Below are positions 38,623 through 47,796 of a DNA stretch of 64,000 nt, one piece after another. Origin of the DNA: CAWHJN01 sp963829705 (lineage in GTDB: Bacteria; Bacteroidota; Rhodothermia; Rhodothermales; BA12). Numbering within the stretch: position 1 is the stretch's first letter; each line of letters begins with the position of its first letter. Location: positions 1,240,001 through 1,304,000 of the forward strand of contig CAWHJN010000005.1 of the NCBI GenBank assembly GCA_963829705.1, in the 5' to 3' direction. The notes below the pieces were generated by a model, which was given only the letters and a program-made list of their open reading frames with translations, did no database searches and was not told the origin of the DNA. A program made the translations under genes and the position numbers.

Positions 38623-39309
38623 ATGCGCGTCACTGCCCTCCTGCTCGTTCTCCTCGCCGCCTGCGCGCCCACTGACACGCCCGACGCCCCGGCTTCCGGC
38701 ACGCTGTTCGTCGTGCAGCAGGAGGGGCGCTACGGCTACATCGACGCCGCGGGGACGCTCGTCATCCCGGCGCGCTACGACGAGGCGGCACCGTTCCACG
38801 ACGGCCTCGCGCTCGTGCGCCGCGACGGCCTCTTCGGCTACATCGACGCCGCAGGAAAGGAGGTCATCCCGGCGCGCTACGCCGATGCGTGGCACTTTTC
38901 AGAAGGCTACGCGCCCGTCTTCGCCGACAGCGCGTGGACGTTCATCGACAAGACTGGCGAGCCGGTGGACGCGCCGCCGTTCGACATTGAGGGCGGCCTG
39001 ACGTCCGCCGGCCCTGCCGATGCCACGCCCGATCGGTTCGAGGTATCGGGGCAGTACGGCTTCGTCGGCGAAGCGGGCGACACACTCGTTGCGCCGCAGT
39101 ACGAAGGCGCGTGGGTGTTCCACGACGGCCTCGCGCGTGTGCGGCAGAACGGCAGGTGGGGCTTCCTCGACGCCTCGGGCGCGTTCGCCATCCCGGCGCA
39201 GTACGACCAGGCGTGGGACTTCGAAAACGGCCTGGCGCGCGTCGAGGTCGGCGGCGCGCGCGGCTACATCGACAGAACCGGGCGCTACGTCTGGAATCCT
39301 TCGCGCTGA
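38623..39309 (+). CDS. WG-repeat lipoprotein
   Basis: 228 aa from ATG 38623, with lipobox LLAAC. At least five WG-type repeats (YGYIDAAGTLVIPARYDEAAPFHDGLALV, FGYIDAAGKEVIPARYADAW, YGFVGEAGDTLVAPQYEGAW, WGFLDASGAFAIPAQYDQAW, GYIDRTGRYVW). WG/KWG repeats form beta-hairpin solenoids, probably for protein-protein contacts on the cell surface. Convergent with the propeller gene (9 nt apart). Confidence 0.88.
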   Translation: MRVTALLLVLLAACAPTDTPDAPASGTLFVVQQEGRYGYIDAAGTLVIPARYDEAAPFHDGLALVRRDGLFGYIDAAGKEVIPARYADAWHFSEGYAPVFADSAWTFIDKTGEPVDAPPFDIEGGLTSAGPADATPDRFEVSGQYGFVGEAGDTLVAPQYEGAWVFHDGLARVRQNGRWGFLDASGAFAIPAQYDQAWDFENGLARVEVGGARGYIDRTGRYVWNPSR

Positions 39310-39318
39310 CGTTTTCCG

Positions 39319-40443
39319 TCAGGGCAGGTAGATGAACGAGCGGGCCTGCGAGGTGCCGCCACTCGTGAGGTGCCATTCGTAGAAGCCGGGCGGCAGTGTG
39401 CCCCCCAGCGCGTAGCGGTGCTCGCCTTGCGGCGTCGCCCCATCGGCGAGCCGCTCCACCTCGCTGCCCGTCACGTCGCGCACACTCAGCACCACGTGAG
39501 CGGGGGCCCGAAGGACGAACGCCACGTTGCCTTCCGTGCCGGGCGGCTGGGGAAGCAGTTCGATGAGTGCCTGCACCGGCTGGAGGCCGGAGAGGTCGTG
39601 GTACCAGACGCCAGCGGGCAGCGTGCTGATGAACAGCGTGTCGCCCACGCACACGCCCTGCGTGGCGAAATAGCCGTCGGGGAGACCTGGGCTGAAGGCG
39701 TGCCAGGTGAAGCCTCCATCGTGGGAGCGGTAGAGACGCGTGCCGTCCGCCTGGCGGGCTACGAGGATACCACCCTTGCAGGCGACGAGCACGAGGGGGA
39801 TCGTGTTGCCTCTCGCGTAGACGCTCTGCCAGGTCAGCCCATCGTCCGAGCGGAAGATGGCCCCACCGCCGCTAGCCCACACGGCCTGCCCCACGCACAA
39901 CGCGTTGATGAGCACCGACGATGGCAGCCCGAAGCTGGCTCCTTCCCACGACTCGCCGCCATCGCGACTGCGGCTGATGCCGAGCGGGTGCGCGGCGTAA
40001 AGACCCTGATGCCCGGAGGCGAGGGCATAAACCATGAGGTTACTCGGGAGGGTGGGCAGCGCGGCCCGGGCCCACCGGCGGGCAGGCGGGCGGGCGTGGT
40101 AGAGGCCGGAGGCGAAGGTGCCTGCCACCACACCCGATTCCGCTGCGACGAGCATCGTCACGAGGTCGTCCGCGGGCAGGCCGGCGGAGGCGTGTACCCA
40201 CGCCGAACGGTGCCGCCGGTACAGGCCGCGCTCGGTGGTAGCCAGCAGCCCCTCGGGCGTGGCCAGCAGCGCGAGTGGCTCGGCGGGGAGGGCGTCTGGG
40301 GTGGCGTGCTGCCACGTGCGCCCGGTATCTCCAGACGACAGGACGGCGCCATCGGCTAGGGCGGCCCAGACGGTGTGCCCGTCGGACGCCAGTACGGCAG
40401 GCAAGGCTGGAAGCGAAGCGGAAAGCCAGCAGTCGGCAGTCAT
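39319..40443 (-). CDS. Secreted BNR/sialidase-like beta-propeller with T9SS-type C-terminus
   Basis: 374 aa. Repeats with the Asp-box pattern (SSGDTGRTWQ, SRDGGESWE, RSDDGLTWQ, SHDGGFTWH) make a BNR-type beta-propeller. The C-terminal ~80 residues have the AHVVLSVRDVTGSEVERLADG ... GTLPPGFYEWHLTSGG form of a type IX sorting domain. No signal peptide is visible at MTADCWLSASLPALP, so the true start may be mis-set. It follows the TraB-like gene on the same strand (37 nt) and may be driven by the same promoter. Confidence 0.78.
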   Translation of the reverse strand: MTADCWLSASLPALPAVLASDGHTVWAALADGAVLSSGDTGRTWQHATPDALPAEPLALLATPEGLLATTERGLYRRHRSAWVHASAGLPADDLVTMLVAAESGVVAGTFASGLYHARPPARRWARAALPTLPSNLMVYALASGHQGLYAAHPLGISRSRDGGESWEGASFGLPSSVLINALCVGQAVWASGGGAIFRSDDGLTWQSVYARGNTIPLVLVACKGGILVARQADGTRLYRSHDGGFTWHAFSPGLPDGYFATQGVCVGDTLFISTLPAGVWYHDLSGLQPVQALIELLPQPPGTEGNVAFVLRAPAHVVLSVRDVTGSEVERLADGATPQGEHRYALGGTLPPGFYEWHLTSGGTSQARSFIYLP

Positions 40444-40480
40444 CAGAAAAGTCAGTCAGGAAAAGAATGCGTCGCTGCTG

Positions 40481-41308
40481 TCAGCGGGCGAGCAGGCAGT
40501 GGAGCGCGTCGGACTGCATGGGGAGGTGGTGACGTCCCACGATGGCCAGCACCCGCTCGCCATTGCCTACGGCGGTAGCGAGGACCTGTGCCATGTGCTG
40601 GTTGCGGAAATGGCTCGATGCCCGGTTGGCGGTGGGGAAAAAGTGGGCCTGGTCGTCGAAGCGGAGCGGGTCGAACCACGCGCCCGGCACGGCTGTCCAA
40701 TCGAGTGTGGCATCGACGTGTGCGCGCGTGAGCACGTCGAGCCTTTCCGTCGTTGTGATGGGCAGGCCCATCGGCGCGGCTTTTTCGAGCAGCGCCGCGA
40801 TGGCCGCGCGGAGCGAGTCGCCGGCGAGGCCGCGGCGGTCACGCAGACGTGCCGTTTCGCGCAGCACGAAAAAGAGGGCGGCCTTTTCCGCACCAACTGT
40901 TTCCGCCACGGCAGCAAAATCGGCGGGCGGCGGCGGTTCGAGCCCGGCGGTGGAAGCGCCCATCTGGGCGGCCAGAAAACGAGCGTAGCCCGATTCCCCC
41001 AGCATGCGGATGGTGGCCTCGCGTGTGGAGTGCACGCCCCGGTCGGGACCCTCGAAAAAGACGACGGTCGGCCGAAAGCGCGCAGCGAGGCTATCGAGGC
41101 GTCCGAAAAAAGGATCGTCCGGATCGCTCGTGTGATTCGGGACGCCGATGTAAAAGAGCTCGCCTCGCCCCTGAAGATGCAGCGTATCGCCAGAAAGCAG
41201 TGGGGGCGCAGCGTCGTAACGCGGCACGCGGTCGAGGCAGGATGACGGCTGCGCCCTGACATCCGCGGCGGCGGTGAGCAGCAACACAGCAAGAACGACG
41301 AGTTTCAT
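40481..41308 (-). CDS. TraB/EreA-superfamily-like exported protein
   Basis: 275 aa with signal peptide (LAVLLLTAAADVRAQ). Features recall the TIKI/TraB/EreA/ChaN superfamily: YIGVPNHTSDPDDPFFGRL, VVFFEGPDRGVHSTREATIRMLGESG, and the C-terminal RNQHMAQVLATAVGNGERVLAIVGRHHL with a conserved Arg and His near the end. Members include proteases and esterases with a Glu/His-based site; the activity here is unknown. A TGGGC-N6-GCCCA-type box lies 62 nt upstream of its start. Confidence 0.6.
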   Translation of the reverse strand: MKLVVLAVLLLTAAADVRAQPSSCLDRVPRYDAAPPLLSGDTLHLQGRGELFYIGVPNHTSDPDDPFFGRLDSLAARFRPTVVFFEGPDRGVHSTREATIRMLGESGYARFLAAQMGASTAGLEPPPPADFAAVAETVGAEKAALFFVLRETARLRDRRGLAGDSLRAAIAALLEKAAPMGLPITTTERLDVLTRAHVDATLDWTAVPGAWFDPLRFDDQAHFFPTANRASSHFRNQHMAQVLATAVGNGERVLAIVGRHHLPMQSDALHCLLAR

Positions 41309-41369
41309 CGGGCGAGAGGAAAACGGTGCGGGTACAGAAGAAGACTACCGCTTTCGCTCGGGGGGCACA

Positions 41370-41385
41370 TGGGCCAAGCGTCCTA
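41370..41385 (-). promoter_or_regulatory. Putative LuxR-type box upstream of the TraB-like gene
   Basis: On the minus strand: TAGGA-N6-GCCCA, preceded by CAAAA. TAGTCTT begins 22 nt after the box (41347 leftward), and the gene starts 39 nt beyond that. One of five similarly built sites in the region; two mismatches in the left half. Confidence 0.6.
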
Positions 41386-41413
41386 TTTTGCGCGGAACGC
41401 GATGCGCAGGCAC

Positions 41414-42547
41414 TCAGCTCTCTTGCAGAGCCAGCAGGCGCGCCGCCACCGCGCCACGGCCTTTGCCGCTGAGATCCATCTTGGCCGTGAGGGACTCGAC
41501 GTGGTGGCGCACCGTGTGGCGGCTGACGAAAAGGCGCTCGGCGATGGTGTCGTTGCTGAGGCCCTGTGCCACGAGCAGGGCCGTCTCCGCCTCGCGTTTC
41601 GTCAGGTTGAAGCGTGCCCGCAGATCGTCCGGGGAAGGAAAGGCGGTGTGCGTCGCCTGAGCGCGGACAGACAGGAGAAACGCCTCGCGCGGGCCAAACA
41701 CGTCCGGGCGCAGCAGCGATCCGCTGAGCGTGTAGCGCGTGTGCGCTGTGGCGACGTCGAAGGTGAGGGCGGTGTGGTCGACGGTGTCGCGCAGGCGCGG
41801 AAAGCCGAGCGGGCGCATCTGGCGCGCCAGGCGGAGCAAACCGGCCTCGACAGACGCGGCGTCTGGATCCCGGGCGAGTAGGCCGACGAGCGCCGGGTTG
41901 CGGTGGATCTCGCGGCCGTCGGCGTCGAACACGGCGAGTGGTTCCGCCACGAGGTCGAGCGTCGTGCGGTGCGCGTCGAAACGGTCGATGGCTTCGAGGC
42001 CCGCCCGGAAGGCAGGCACGAGCGTGCGCAGCAGCGCTACCTGCCCGTCGGGGTTGGAGTTGCGCAAGCGTGGAGAGAGCGTCCACAGGATGGCGTCGCC
42101 CTCGGGGCGCGTGGTGATGAGTCCGGCGTAGTCGAACACCCCGTTGCGGAAAAACACTTCGTTCCAGACGGGCGCGCGCGCGATAGAAAACCCGCCCTGC
42201 CGGATGACATCCGAGACGATATCGAAGTTGAACGCCTCGATGCCGAGCGCACGCCGGTCGCGGTGCCACACGTTGGGCGTGTCGTCCCAGTAGGTGATCA
42301 TTTCCGGCGTCACCTGCTGCGCAAACGTCATCAGCCCCTGTACGATCTCGGCTCCGTCGTCGGTGTAAAACTCGCCGTTTCCCGTGGGCAGGCGAAACAG
42401 CGAGTGGTCGCCGCCCAGAAGGGCACCGAGGGCACGCGTCACCTCGCTCTGCCAGGCGGCAAGCGTGGGAAACGCAAGCGGACTGAGCAGCGACCGCGCC
42501 GTCGATTCGAGCCGCGTCAGGTCGGCGGTGGTAAACGGCGTACTCAT
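41414..42547 (-). CDS. LuxR-family regulator with PAS-like sensor region (paralog 1)
   Basis: 377 aa. The C-terminal ~70 residues are a LuxR/NarL helix-turn-helix (FNLTKREAETALLVAQGLSN, DTIAERLFVSRHTVRHHVES). Upstream, LDLVAEPLAVFDADGREIHRNPALVGLL looks like a PAS segment, and the N-terminal ~200 residues are an unassigned sensor. There is no receiver domain. The HTH-coding DNA is identical over 207 bp to that of the neighbouring paralog, although the sensor regions differ. It is 12 nt downstream of paralog 2 in the same operon. Probable activator of the boxes described nearby. Confidence 0.88.
   Translation of the reverse strand: MSTPFTTADLTRLESTARSLLSPLAFPTLAAWQSEVTRALGALLGGDHSLFRLPTGNGEFYTDDGAEIVQGLMTFAQQVTPEMITYWDDTPNVWHRDRRALGIEAFNFDIVSDVIRQGGFSIARAPVWNEVFFRNGVFDYAGLITTRPEGDAILWTLSPRLRNSNPDGQVALLRTLVPAFRAGLEAIDRFDAHRTTLDLVAEPLAVFDADGREIHRNPALVGLLARDPDAASVEAGLLRLARQMRPLGFPRLRDTVDHTALTFDVATAHTRYTLSGSLLRPDVFGPREAFLLSVRAQATHTAFPSPDDLRARFNLTKREAETALLVAQGLSNDTIAERLFVSRHTVRHHVESLTAKMDLSGKGRGAVAARLLALQES
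41436..41642 (-). repeat. 207-bp perfect repeat, copy 1 (HTH region of LuxR paralog 1)
   Basis: Identical base for base to 42585-42791. It covers the codons from SPDDLRARFNLTKREAE to GRGAVAARL. Identity ends sharply on both sides. Confidence 0.95.
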
Positions 42548-42559
42548 GGTGACGGACGG

Positions 42560-43726
42560 TTACGGGTGTATGTCCAACTGAATGAGGCGCGCCGCCACCG
42601 CGCCACGGCCTTTGCCGCTGAGATCCATCTTGGCCGTGAGGGACTCGACGTGGTGGCGCACCGTGTGGCGGCTGACGAAAAGGCGCTCGGCGATGGTGTC
42701 GTTGCTGAGGCCCTGTGCCACGAGCAGGGCCGTCTCCGCCTCGCGTTTCGTCAGGTTGAAGCGTGCCCGCAGATCGTCCGGGGAAGGAAAGCGGGCTTTC
42801 TCCTGGGCGGGCGTCACCGAAACGAGCAGCGCCCCCGCATCGCCGTACGTGCCGGGCGGAAGCAACGTGGCCCGCAGCGTGTACCGCGTGCGGGCGGTCT
42901 GAACGATTGTGCCGGGGACGGCAATGCCCGCTCGCTCACCTCGCAGCGGAAATCCCAGCGCGCGCATCTGAAAGGCGAGCCGTGCCAGCGCGCGGTCGAT
43001 CTGGGCCGCCTCGGCATCGCACGCGAGCAGCATGGTGAGGGATCTGTTTCGATGCACCTCGGCCCCATCGGCGTTGAAGATGGCCACGGGCTCCTCGACG
43101 GCGTCGAGCGCCGCGCGGTGCGCGTCGAGGCGGGTCAGGGCGTCGAGCCCGACTTTGAACGAAGGCAGGAGCACGCGCAAAAGGGAGATGTGCTCGCCCG
43201 GCTCGGGGGGGCAGCGAAGCCCGTGGATGCTGAGTTGAAACGACCCTTGGGGTTTTTGGACAAAGAGCACCTGACTGTCCTGCGTGCCCAGCGGAATGGC
43301 TACTTCGTTCCAGAATGCGGAACGCCTGCTGGCACCGCCGCCGCCCAGTGCGGCGTCCGCAGATGCGTTGTCCCACGATTCAAGGCCCAGTCGCCCGGCA
43401 ATCTGGCAGAAGAGATCCAGCATGGGATCGGGGCCGGGGCCGAGGTTGCCCCACGCCGGTCCGAGAAACACGTCCATCGTGTGTCCCGCCGTGTCGTCCA
43501 TGCCACGCGTGAGGTGCGGCCGGTCTCGTCCTGGAAAATGAAACGAGGCCGTTTCTGCACCCAGCAACTCGCACATCGTGTGCATGACGTCGGCACGCCA
43601 CAGGTCCACGTCGCCAGAAGCCAACGGCGACAGCAGCACGCGGGATGCCGCTTCCAGGCGGGTCATCAACTCCGTCGAGAACGCGGGAGCTGGCCGCGTA
43701 GCCGCAGCAAGCGCGGGGGCATTCAT
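42560..43726 (-). CDS. LuxR-family regulator with PAS-like sensor region (paralog 2)
   Basis: 388 aa. Same layout as paralog 1: unassigned sensor (MTRLEAASRVLLSPLASGDVDLW), PAS-like part (LDAVEEPVAIFNADGAEVHRNRSLTMLL) and a C-terminal HTH (residues ~312-380) identical at DNA level to paralog 1. The very similar recognition helix implies the same DNA target with different input signals. Its start overlaps the stop of the FAD-monooxygenase frame as read (ATGA), but that tail may not be genuine. Confidence 0.88.
   Translation of the reverse strand: MNAPALAAATRPAPAFSTELMTRLEAASRVLLSPLASGDVDLWRADVMHTMCELLGAETASFHFPGRDRPHLTRGMDDTAGHTMDVFLGPAWGNLGPGPDPMLDLFCQIAGRLGLESWDNASADAALGGGGASRRSAFWNEVAIPLGTQDSQVLFVQKPQGSFQLSIHGLRCPPEPGEHISLLRVLLPSFKVGLDALTRLDAHRAALDAVEEPVAIFNADGAEVHRNRSLTMLLACDAEAAQIDRALARLAFQMRALGFPLRGERAGIAVPGTIVQTARTRYTLRATLLPPGTYGDAGALLVSVTPAQEKARFPSPDDLRARFNLTKREAETALLVAQGLSNDTIAERLFVSRHTVRHHVESLTAKMDLSGKGRGAVAARLIQLDIHP
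42585..42791 (-). repeat. 207-bp perfect repeat, copy 2 (HTH region of LuxR paralog 2)
   Basis: Identical to 41436-41642. Confidence 0.95.
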
Positions 43727-45042
43727 CGTAACCGTGGGGTACCGTGGACAGAGCTACTCAAACACTGCCGAAATGCACTATGCAGCGCAAGTGTACGGTG
43801 CCTGAACCCTCCTGAAAAGAGGGAGCACGTGCTATTTTTTCGGTGGAGGAGGGGGTAGGGAAAGGCGATCAGCGCGCCGCTGTGTGTCCGGTTTGCGGGT
43901 GATACTGCACGGGGATCAGGTCGCGTGAGTTGGCGGCGATGCATCCACTGAGGCATCGCACGGAGGGCCCAGTTGCGTACGCCGCGTGCCCAGGGGCGCT
44001 GGGCGTGGGCCAGCCTGCCGAGCGTCCAGGCGGTCGCGCCCAGCCGCGCCGTGCGGGCCTTGCGCTGGTGCTCATAGTGCGCAAAGGCTTTTTCCGGCGT
44101 GGCACACGTGGCCAGGGCATCCGCGAGGAAATAGGCGTCCTCTATCGCCTGTGCCCCGCCCTGGCCGAGGTTGGGCGTCATGGCGTGGGCGGCATCTCCC
44201 AGGAGGACGGCCCGCTGGCTCCACCAGCGTGGCAGGGGCGGCAGGTCGTGGAGATCCAGGCGCAGCACGTCGGCTTCGGCGGTGTGCGCCAGTATTTCGG
44301 GGATGGGAGCGGGGAACGCGGCGTAGCACCGCCGCAGGTCGCCGAGGCTCTCGGGCAAGGCCGCCTGCCCCGGCGTGGTGCTGATGGGCGCGAACCAGTA
44401 CACCTGGTCGGCGGTGACGGGGGAGAAGCCGAAGCGGAAGGCACCGCCCCACACCTCGCGCGCCACGTGGCGCAGGGCGTCAGGCAGGTGGAAGGAAGTC
44501 AGGCCCACGTAGCACGCCTGCCCTGCCGAGCGCAGCGGCGCGCCGGGAGTTACGGCCTCGCGCACCCGCGAGTGGAGCCCATCGGCCCCGATCAGCACAT
44601 CGGCCACGACCTCGGTGCCGTCGGTGAAACAGGCGGTAACGCAGTCGCCTTCGTGCCGGACGTGCTGAAGCTTTTTGCCCAGCTGGATGGCCTCTGCGGG
44701 CAGCGCTTCCCGAAGCACCCCCTGCAGGTCCGACCGCCGGATGGCGATGCTGCAACGTCCCCACGTTTCGCGCAGCCACGTCAGGTCGATGTGTTGCAGC
44801 ACGCCGCCCGCCAGGTCGACGATCTCGGCTCGGTCAATTTCGACGCCGCGCGCCGCGATGGCATCTCCAAGCCCGAGCTGGTCGAGAACAAGCAGCGCGT
44901 TGACGGGCACACCGATGCCCTTCCCGATGGGCGCGAGTTCCGTGGCAGCTTCGTACACGGTGGCGTCGAAGCCGCGCTGGCGCAGGGCGACGGCCGCTGT
45001 AAGCCCGCCGATACCGCCGCCGATGATAGAGATGGTCTTCAT
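43723..45042 (-). CDS. FAD-dependent monooxygenase, C-terminal tail doubtful
   Basis: Class A flavoprotein hydroxylase type: N-terminal GGGIGGLTAAVALRQRG dinucleotide fold, ADVLIGADGLHSRVRE (DG motif) and VLLGDAAHAMTPNLGQGGAQAIEDA (GD motif). The frame as read is 439 aa, but the final ~65 residues look non-coding. After MPQWMHRRQL another frame gives RDLIPVQYHPQTGHTAAR and a stop at 43869, a more natural end (about 390 aa); one extra base near 43929 would explain it. The 140-nt stretch then freed would be intergenic and contains a palindrome AGCACGTGCT. It follows the ABC permease gene by 19 nt. Substrate unknown. Confidence 0.85.
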   Translation of the reverse strand: MKTISIIGGGIGGLTAAVALRQRGFDATVYEAATELAPIGKGIGVPVNALLVLDQLGLGDAIAARGVEIDRAEIVDLAGGVLQHIDLTWLRETWGRCSIAIRRSDLQGVLREALPAEAIQLGKKLQHVRHEGDCVTACFTDGTEVVADVLIGADGLHSRVREAVTPGAPLRSAGQACYVGLTSFHLPDALRHVAREVWGGAFRFGFSPVTADQVYWFAPISTTPGQAALPESLGDLRRCYAAFPAPIPEILAHTAEADVLRLDLHDLPPLPRWWSQRAVLLGDAAHAMTPNLGQGGAQAIEDAYFLADALATCATPEKAFAHYEHQRKARTARLGATAWTLGRLAHAQRPWARGVRNWALRAMPQWMHRRQLTRPDPRAVSPANRTHSGALIAFPYPLLHRKNSTCSLFSGGFRHRTLALHSAFRQCLSSSVHGTPRLR

Positions 45043-45061
45043 AGAAAGGAGGAGAGAAGAG

Positions 45062-45850
45062 TTACAGGGAGTGATCCGCGTGCGACCAGCGCCGGTACGT
45101 GGCCCACAGGCCGCCTACCGACGCGATCCCGACGACCACGTAGCCATGCAGGCCGATAGGCTCGGCATTCGGCCCCGCCATACCGCTCAACAGCGCGGGC
45201 ACCGACCAGGGAAACCAGCCTCCCCAGCCTGTTGCGGCGACGATCTGGGCCAGGAAGACGGTGAAAAAGGCCCAGCCGAGCGGAGCGAGGTAGCCACGCC
45301 CGAGGCTGGCGACGTACGCCACGGGTGTACTGACGAGAACGGTGAGCACGCCCGAGAGCAGCATCGCGCCGAGTCCTGAGCCAATCGTCGAGGCAGATCC
45401 ACCGGGCAGTCCGACGGCAGCCCCCAGGCCCAGCCCGAGAAGGCTCGCCAGCACCGTCAGGCCCAGCATCCATCCCGAGGCCACGATAAACTTGGCGGTC
45501 ACGAGGGCGCGGCGCGACGTGGGAAGGGCCAGCAGGTTCTTCAGCGTCCGGTCGGTGAACTCGCGCCCGAATACCCACGCGGCGACGATGGCGAAGACGA
45601 TCAGGCCGCCTACGGAGACGGCCTGGGCCAGCACCGAGAGGTACGCTTCCCACGTAGCGGTGCCGGCGGTGAGCTGTGCTTTCGCACGGATCAGGCCCCA
45701 GGAACGTGCGCGTGCAGGGTCTTTGAGGATGACCATGAAGAGCGCGCCCGCCAGCGGGCCGAGCGCAAAGGCGATGGACGTGAGCAGCGGCATCCGCGAC
45801 CGACGGGCCTTGAGCGTCTCAGCCCAGAGGGGCGCACGGAGCATCGTCAT
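45062..45850 (-). CDS. ABC transporter permease (ABC-2 type)
   Basis: 262 aa from ATG 45850. Six hydrophobic segments (LLTSIAFALGPLAGALFMVIL, VGGLIVFAIVAAWVFGREF, GWMLGLTVLASLLGLGLGAAV and others). EFTDRTLKNLLALPTSRRALVTAKF is the loop typical of ABC-2 permeases of the bacitracin/Nat type. ATGA overlap with the ATPase stop indicates translational coupling. Confidence 0.9.
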   Translation of the reverse strand: MTMLRAPLWAETLKARRSRMPLLTSIAFALGPLAGALFMVILKDPARARSWGLIRAKAQLTAGTATWEAYLSVLAQAVSVGGLIVFAIVAAWVFGREFTDRTLKNLLALPTSRRALVTAKFIVASGWMLGLTVLASLLGLGLGAAVGLPGGSASTIGSGLGAMLLSGVLTVLVSTPVAYVASLGRGYLAPLGWAFFTVFLAQIVAATGWGGWFPWSVPALLSGMAGPNAEPIGLHGYVVVGIASVGGLWATYRRWSHADHSL

Positions 45851-46759
45851 GGCTGGCCCTCGGTGAGGCGGAGAAAATGTGCTTCGAGGCTTTCCTGCTC
45901 GGTCGCCAGGTGGAAGGGGGGAACGTCGGCGGCGGCGAGGAGGCGGGCGACGGCCTCGGGTGCCTCCAGCGCGCGCGCGTCGCTGAGCCAGAGCGCCGGG
46001 TCGCCGGGCTGCCGTTCGACGTGGTAACCGGCGGCCACGAGTGCGTGGCAGGCAGTCTCCGGGTCGATGCACGCGCACGCACAGGCGGGCGGGGCGCTGC
46101 GCCAGGGCCTGCGCGGTGAGCTCCTCCACGAGGCGTCCTTCGTGCAGCACGCCGATGCGCGTGGCCACGTGCGCGACTTCGGCCAGGAGGTGGCTCGACA
46201 AAAACACCGTCCCGCCTTCGTCGCGGGCGAGCGAGACGATCATCTCGCGGATCTCGACGACCCCTGCCGGATCGAGCGCGTTGGTGGGTTCGTCGAGCAC
46301 GACCAGTTCGGGGCGGTGGATGAGTGCCTGCGCCAACCCCAGCCGTTGCAGGTTGCCCATCGACAGCGCGCCCGCCTTCCGGGTGGCGTAGCGCGTGAGG
46401 CGAAAACGTTCGATCACGTCTTCGACGGCCTGGCGATCTCGAAGGCCGCGCAGCCGCCCCACGATCTGGAGGTTTTCCTCTACCGTCAGGTCGGGATACG
46501 CGGAGGGGCTTTCCACCAGGTGACCCGTGCGGTGCCACGGGCCGTGTCCGTCGCGCACGTCCTCGCCGAAAAGCGACACGCGCCCACGGGTCGGACGGAT
46601 CATGCCCAGCACCATGCGGATGGTGGTCGTCTTGCCCGCTCCGTTGCGCCCCAGGAAGGCGTAGACCTCACCCGGTTCCACGCGCAGGTCGAGCCCGTCT
46701 ACGGCTCGGTGCGCGCCGTAGTGTTTCGTAAGGTCGGACGCGTGGAGGACAGGCGGCAT
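45847..46759 (-). CDS. ABC transporter ATP-binding protein (frame broken by one base)
   Basis: Walker A GRNGAGKTTTIR, signature LSMGNLQRLGLAQAL (MG in place of the usual GG/GQ), Walker B LVVLDEPTNALDP and switch SSHLLAEV. After ARLCVRV the frame is lost; another frame continues IDPETACHALVAAGYHVERQP ... EAHFLRLTEGQP to a stop at 45847, the usual C-terminal domain of bacitracin-type ATPases. One extra base near 46070 explains it; the restored length is ~303 aa. Four nt after the cytochrome gene and overlapping the permease: one operon. Confidence 0.88.
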
Positions 46760-46763
46760 CGGG

Positions 46764-47702
46764 TCAGCCCTTTTCGTTGCGTACGGGCGCGAGCGTCTGG
46801 AAATACGCCCACAGCGCGGCGATTTCGGTGTCGGAAAGCACCTTCGTGGCTGCGATGGGCATCACCGGGTCGAGCGTCCGACCGTCGGGGCGGATACCTG
46901 TTCGAAGCGCGCGCCGCAAGTCGTCCTCCGACCACGCGCCCAGCCCGGTGTCCCGGTCGGGCGTAAGGTTGGCGGCTACCACGCCCAGGCCGGGGATGGC
47001 ACCTCCCGCGTAGTTTTTGCCGTGGCAGCCTGTGCAGCCGCTGGCGAGGTACGCGCCGTACTCGGGTGTCGGGCCAGCGGGTGGAGACGGCGTGCGGGGC
47101 GCGTCGTGGCGCACGACATGCGCCGGGACGAGGTCGAGCACACCCGCTGCGTTGAGGGCGTGTCCGAGCGGACGCACCGAGGTGCTCGGCAGCGCGCGCG
47201 CGACGGGAGGAAGGCTCCGCAGGTACGCGACCATGGCCGTCAGGTCGGCGTCGCTGAGGACATGGAACTCGTTCGCGGGCATGACGAGGTAGCCTTTCCC
47301 ATCGGCGCGCACGCCGTGGCGCACGGCCCGGTCCCAATCGGCCATCGTGAAGCTTGCCGTCCGTCCGCCCGGGGTGAGGTTGGCGGTCACGACGCGTCCC
47401 AGCAAGGGATCGTCGATCATCACTTTGCCGCCGAGGTCGGCGTCGTGGCAGTCGTTGCAGCCGCGCAACGTGGTCAGCCGCTCGCCCGCAGCGACGAGCG
47501 CGGAGTCGGACGCGAAGGCGGTGTTGAGCAGCGCGCCTTCGGGTACGTCGAAGTGGGCGTTCATCTTGTGCACGCTCACCGCGTAGGCCGTAGCGAGCAG
47601 CACAGCAAACAAGGCGAGAACGCCCAGCAGACCACGGCCAGCCCAGCGCAGCACACGGCGTGTACGCGAAGGACGAGGCGAGGGGGATAGAGATGCGGAC
47701 AT
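46764..47702 (-). CDS. Membrane-anchored diheme cytochrome c
   Basis: 312 aa. N-terminal anchor (GLLGVLALFAVLLATAYAV). Two heme c motifs, CNDCH (Cys82-His86) and CTGCH (Cys222-His226), with likely axial Met140 (YLVMPANEF) and Met280 (DPVMPIAA). Resembles diheme cytochromes associated with alcohol or sugar dehydrogenases and other periplasmic electron transfer. Immediately upstream of the ABC transporter genes and 94 nt downstream of the lipoprotein gene on the same strand. Confidence 0.9.
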   Translation of the reverse strand: MSASLSPSPRPSRTRRVLRWAGRGLLGVLALFAVLLATAYAVSVHKMNAHFDVPEGALLNTAFASDSALVAAGERLTTLRGCNDCHDADLGGKVMIDDPLLGRVVTANLTPGGRTASFTMADWDRAVRHGVRADGKGYLVMPANEFHVLSDADLTAMVAYLRSLPPVARALPSTSVRPLGHALNAAGVLDLVPAHVVRHDAPRTPSPPAGPTPEYGAYLASGCTGCHGKNYAGGAIPGLGVVAANLTPDRDTGLGAWSEDDLRRALRTGIRPDGRTLDPVMPIAATKVLSDTEIAALWAYFQTLAPVRNEKG

Positions 47703-47796
47703 GAGAGGAGAATTCGGATCGGAAAACAGGGAGAAAGCATCAGGACTGCGCCGCGTACGGGGCGAAGAGTCCCGTGTAGCTTCGCGGTGAAAAGAC

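Noticed and set aside
41436..42791. Tandem repeat or CRISPR-like interpretation of the 207-bp duplicates
   Set aside because: Only two copies exist, both inside coding HTH regions in the same frame; no spacers.
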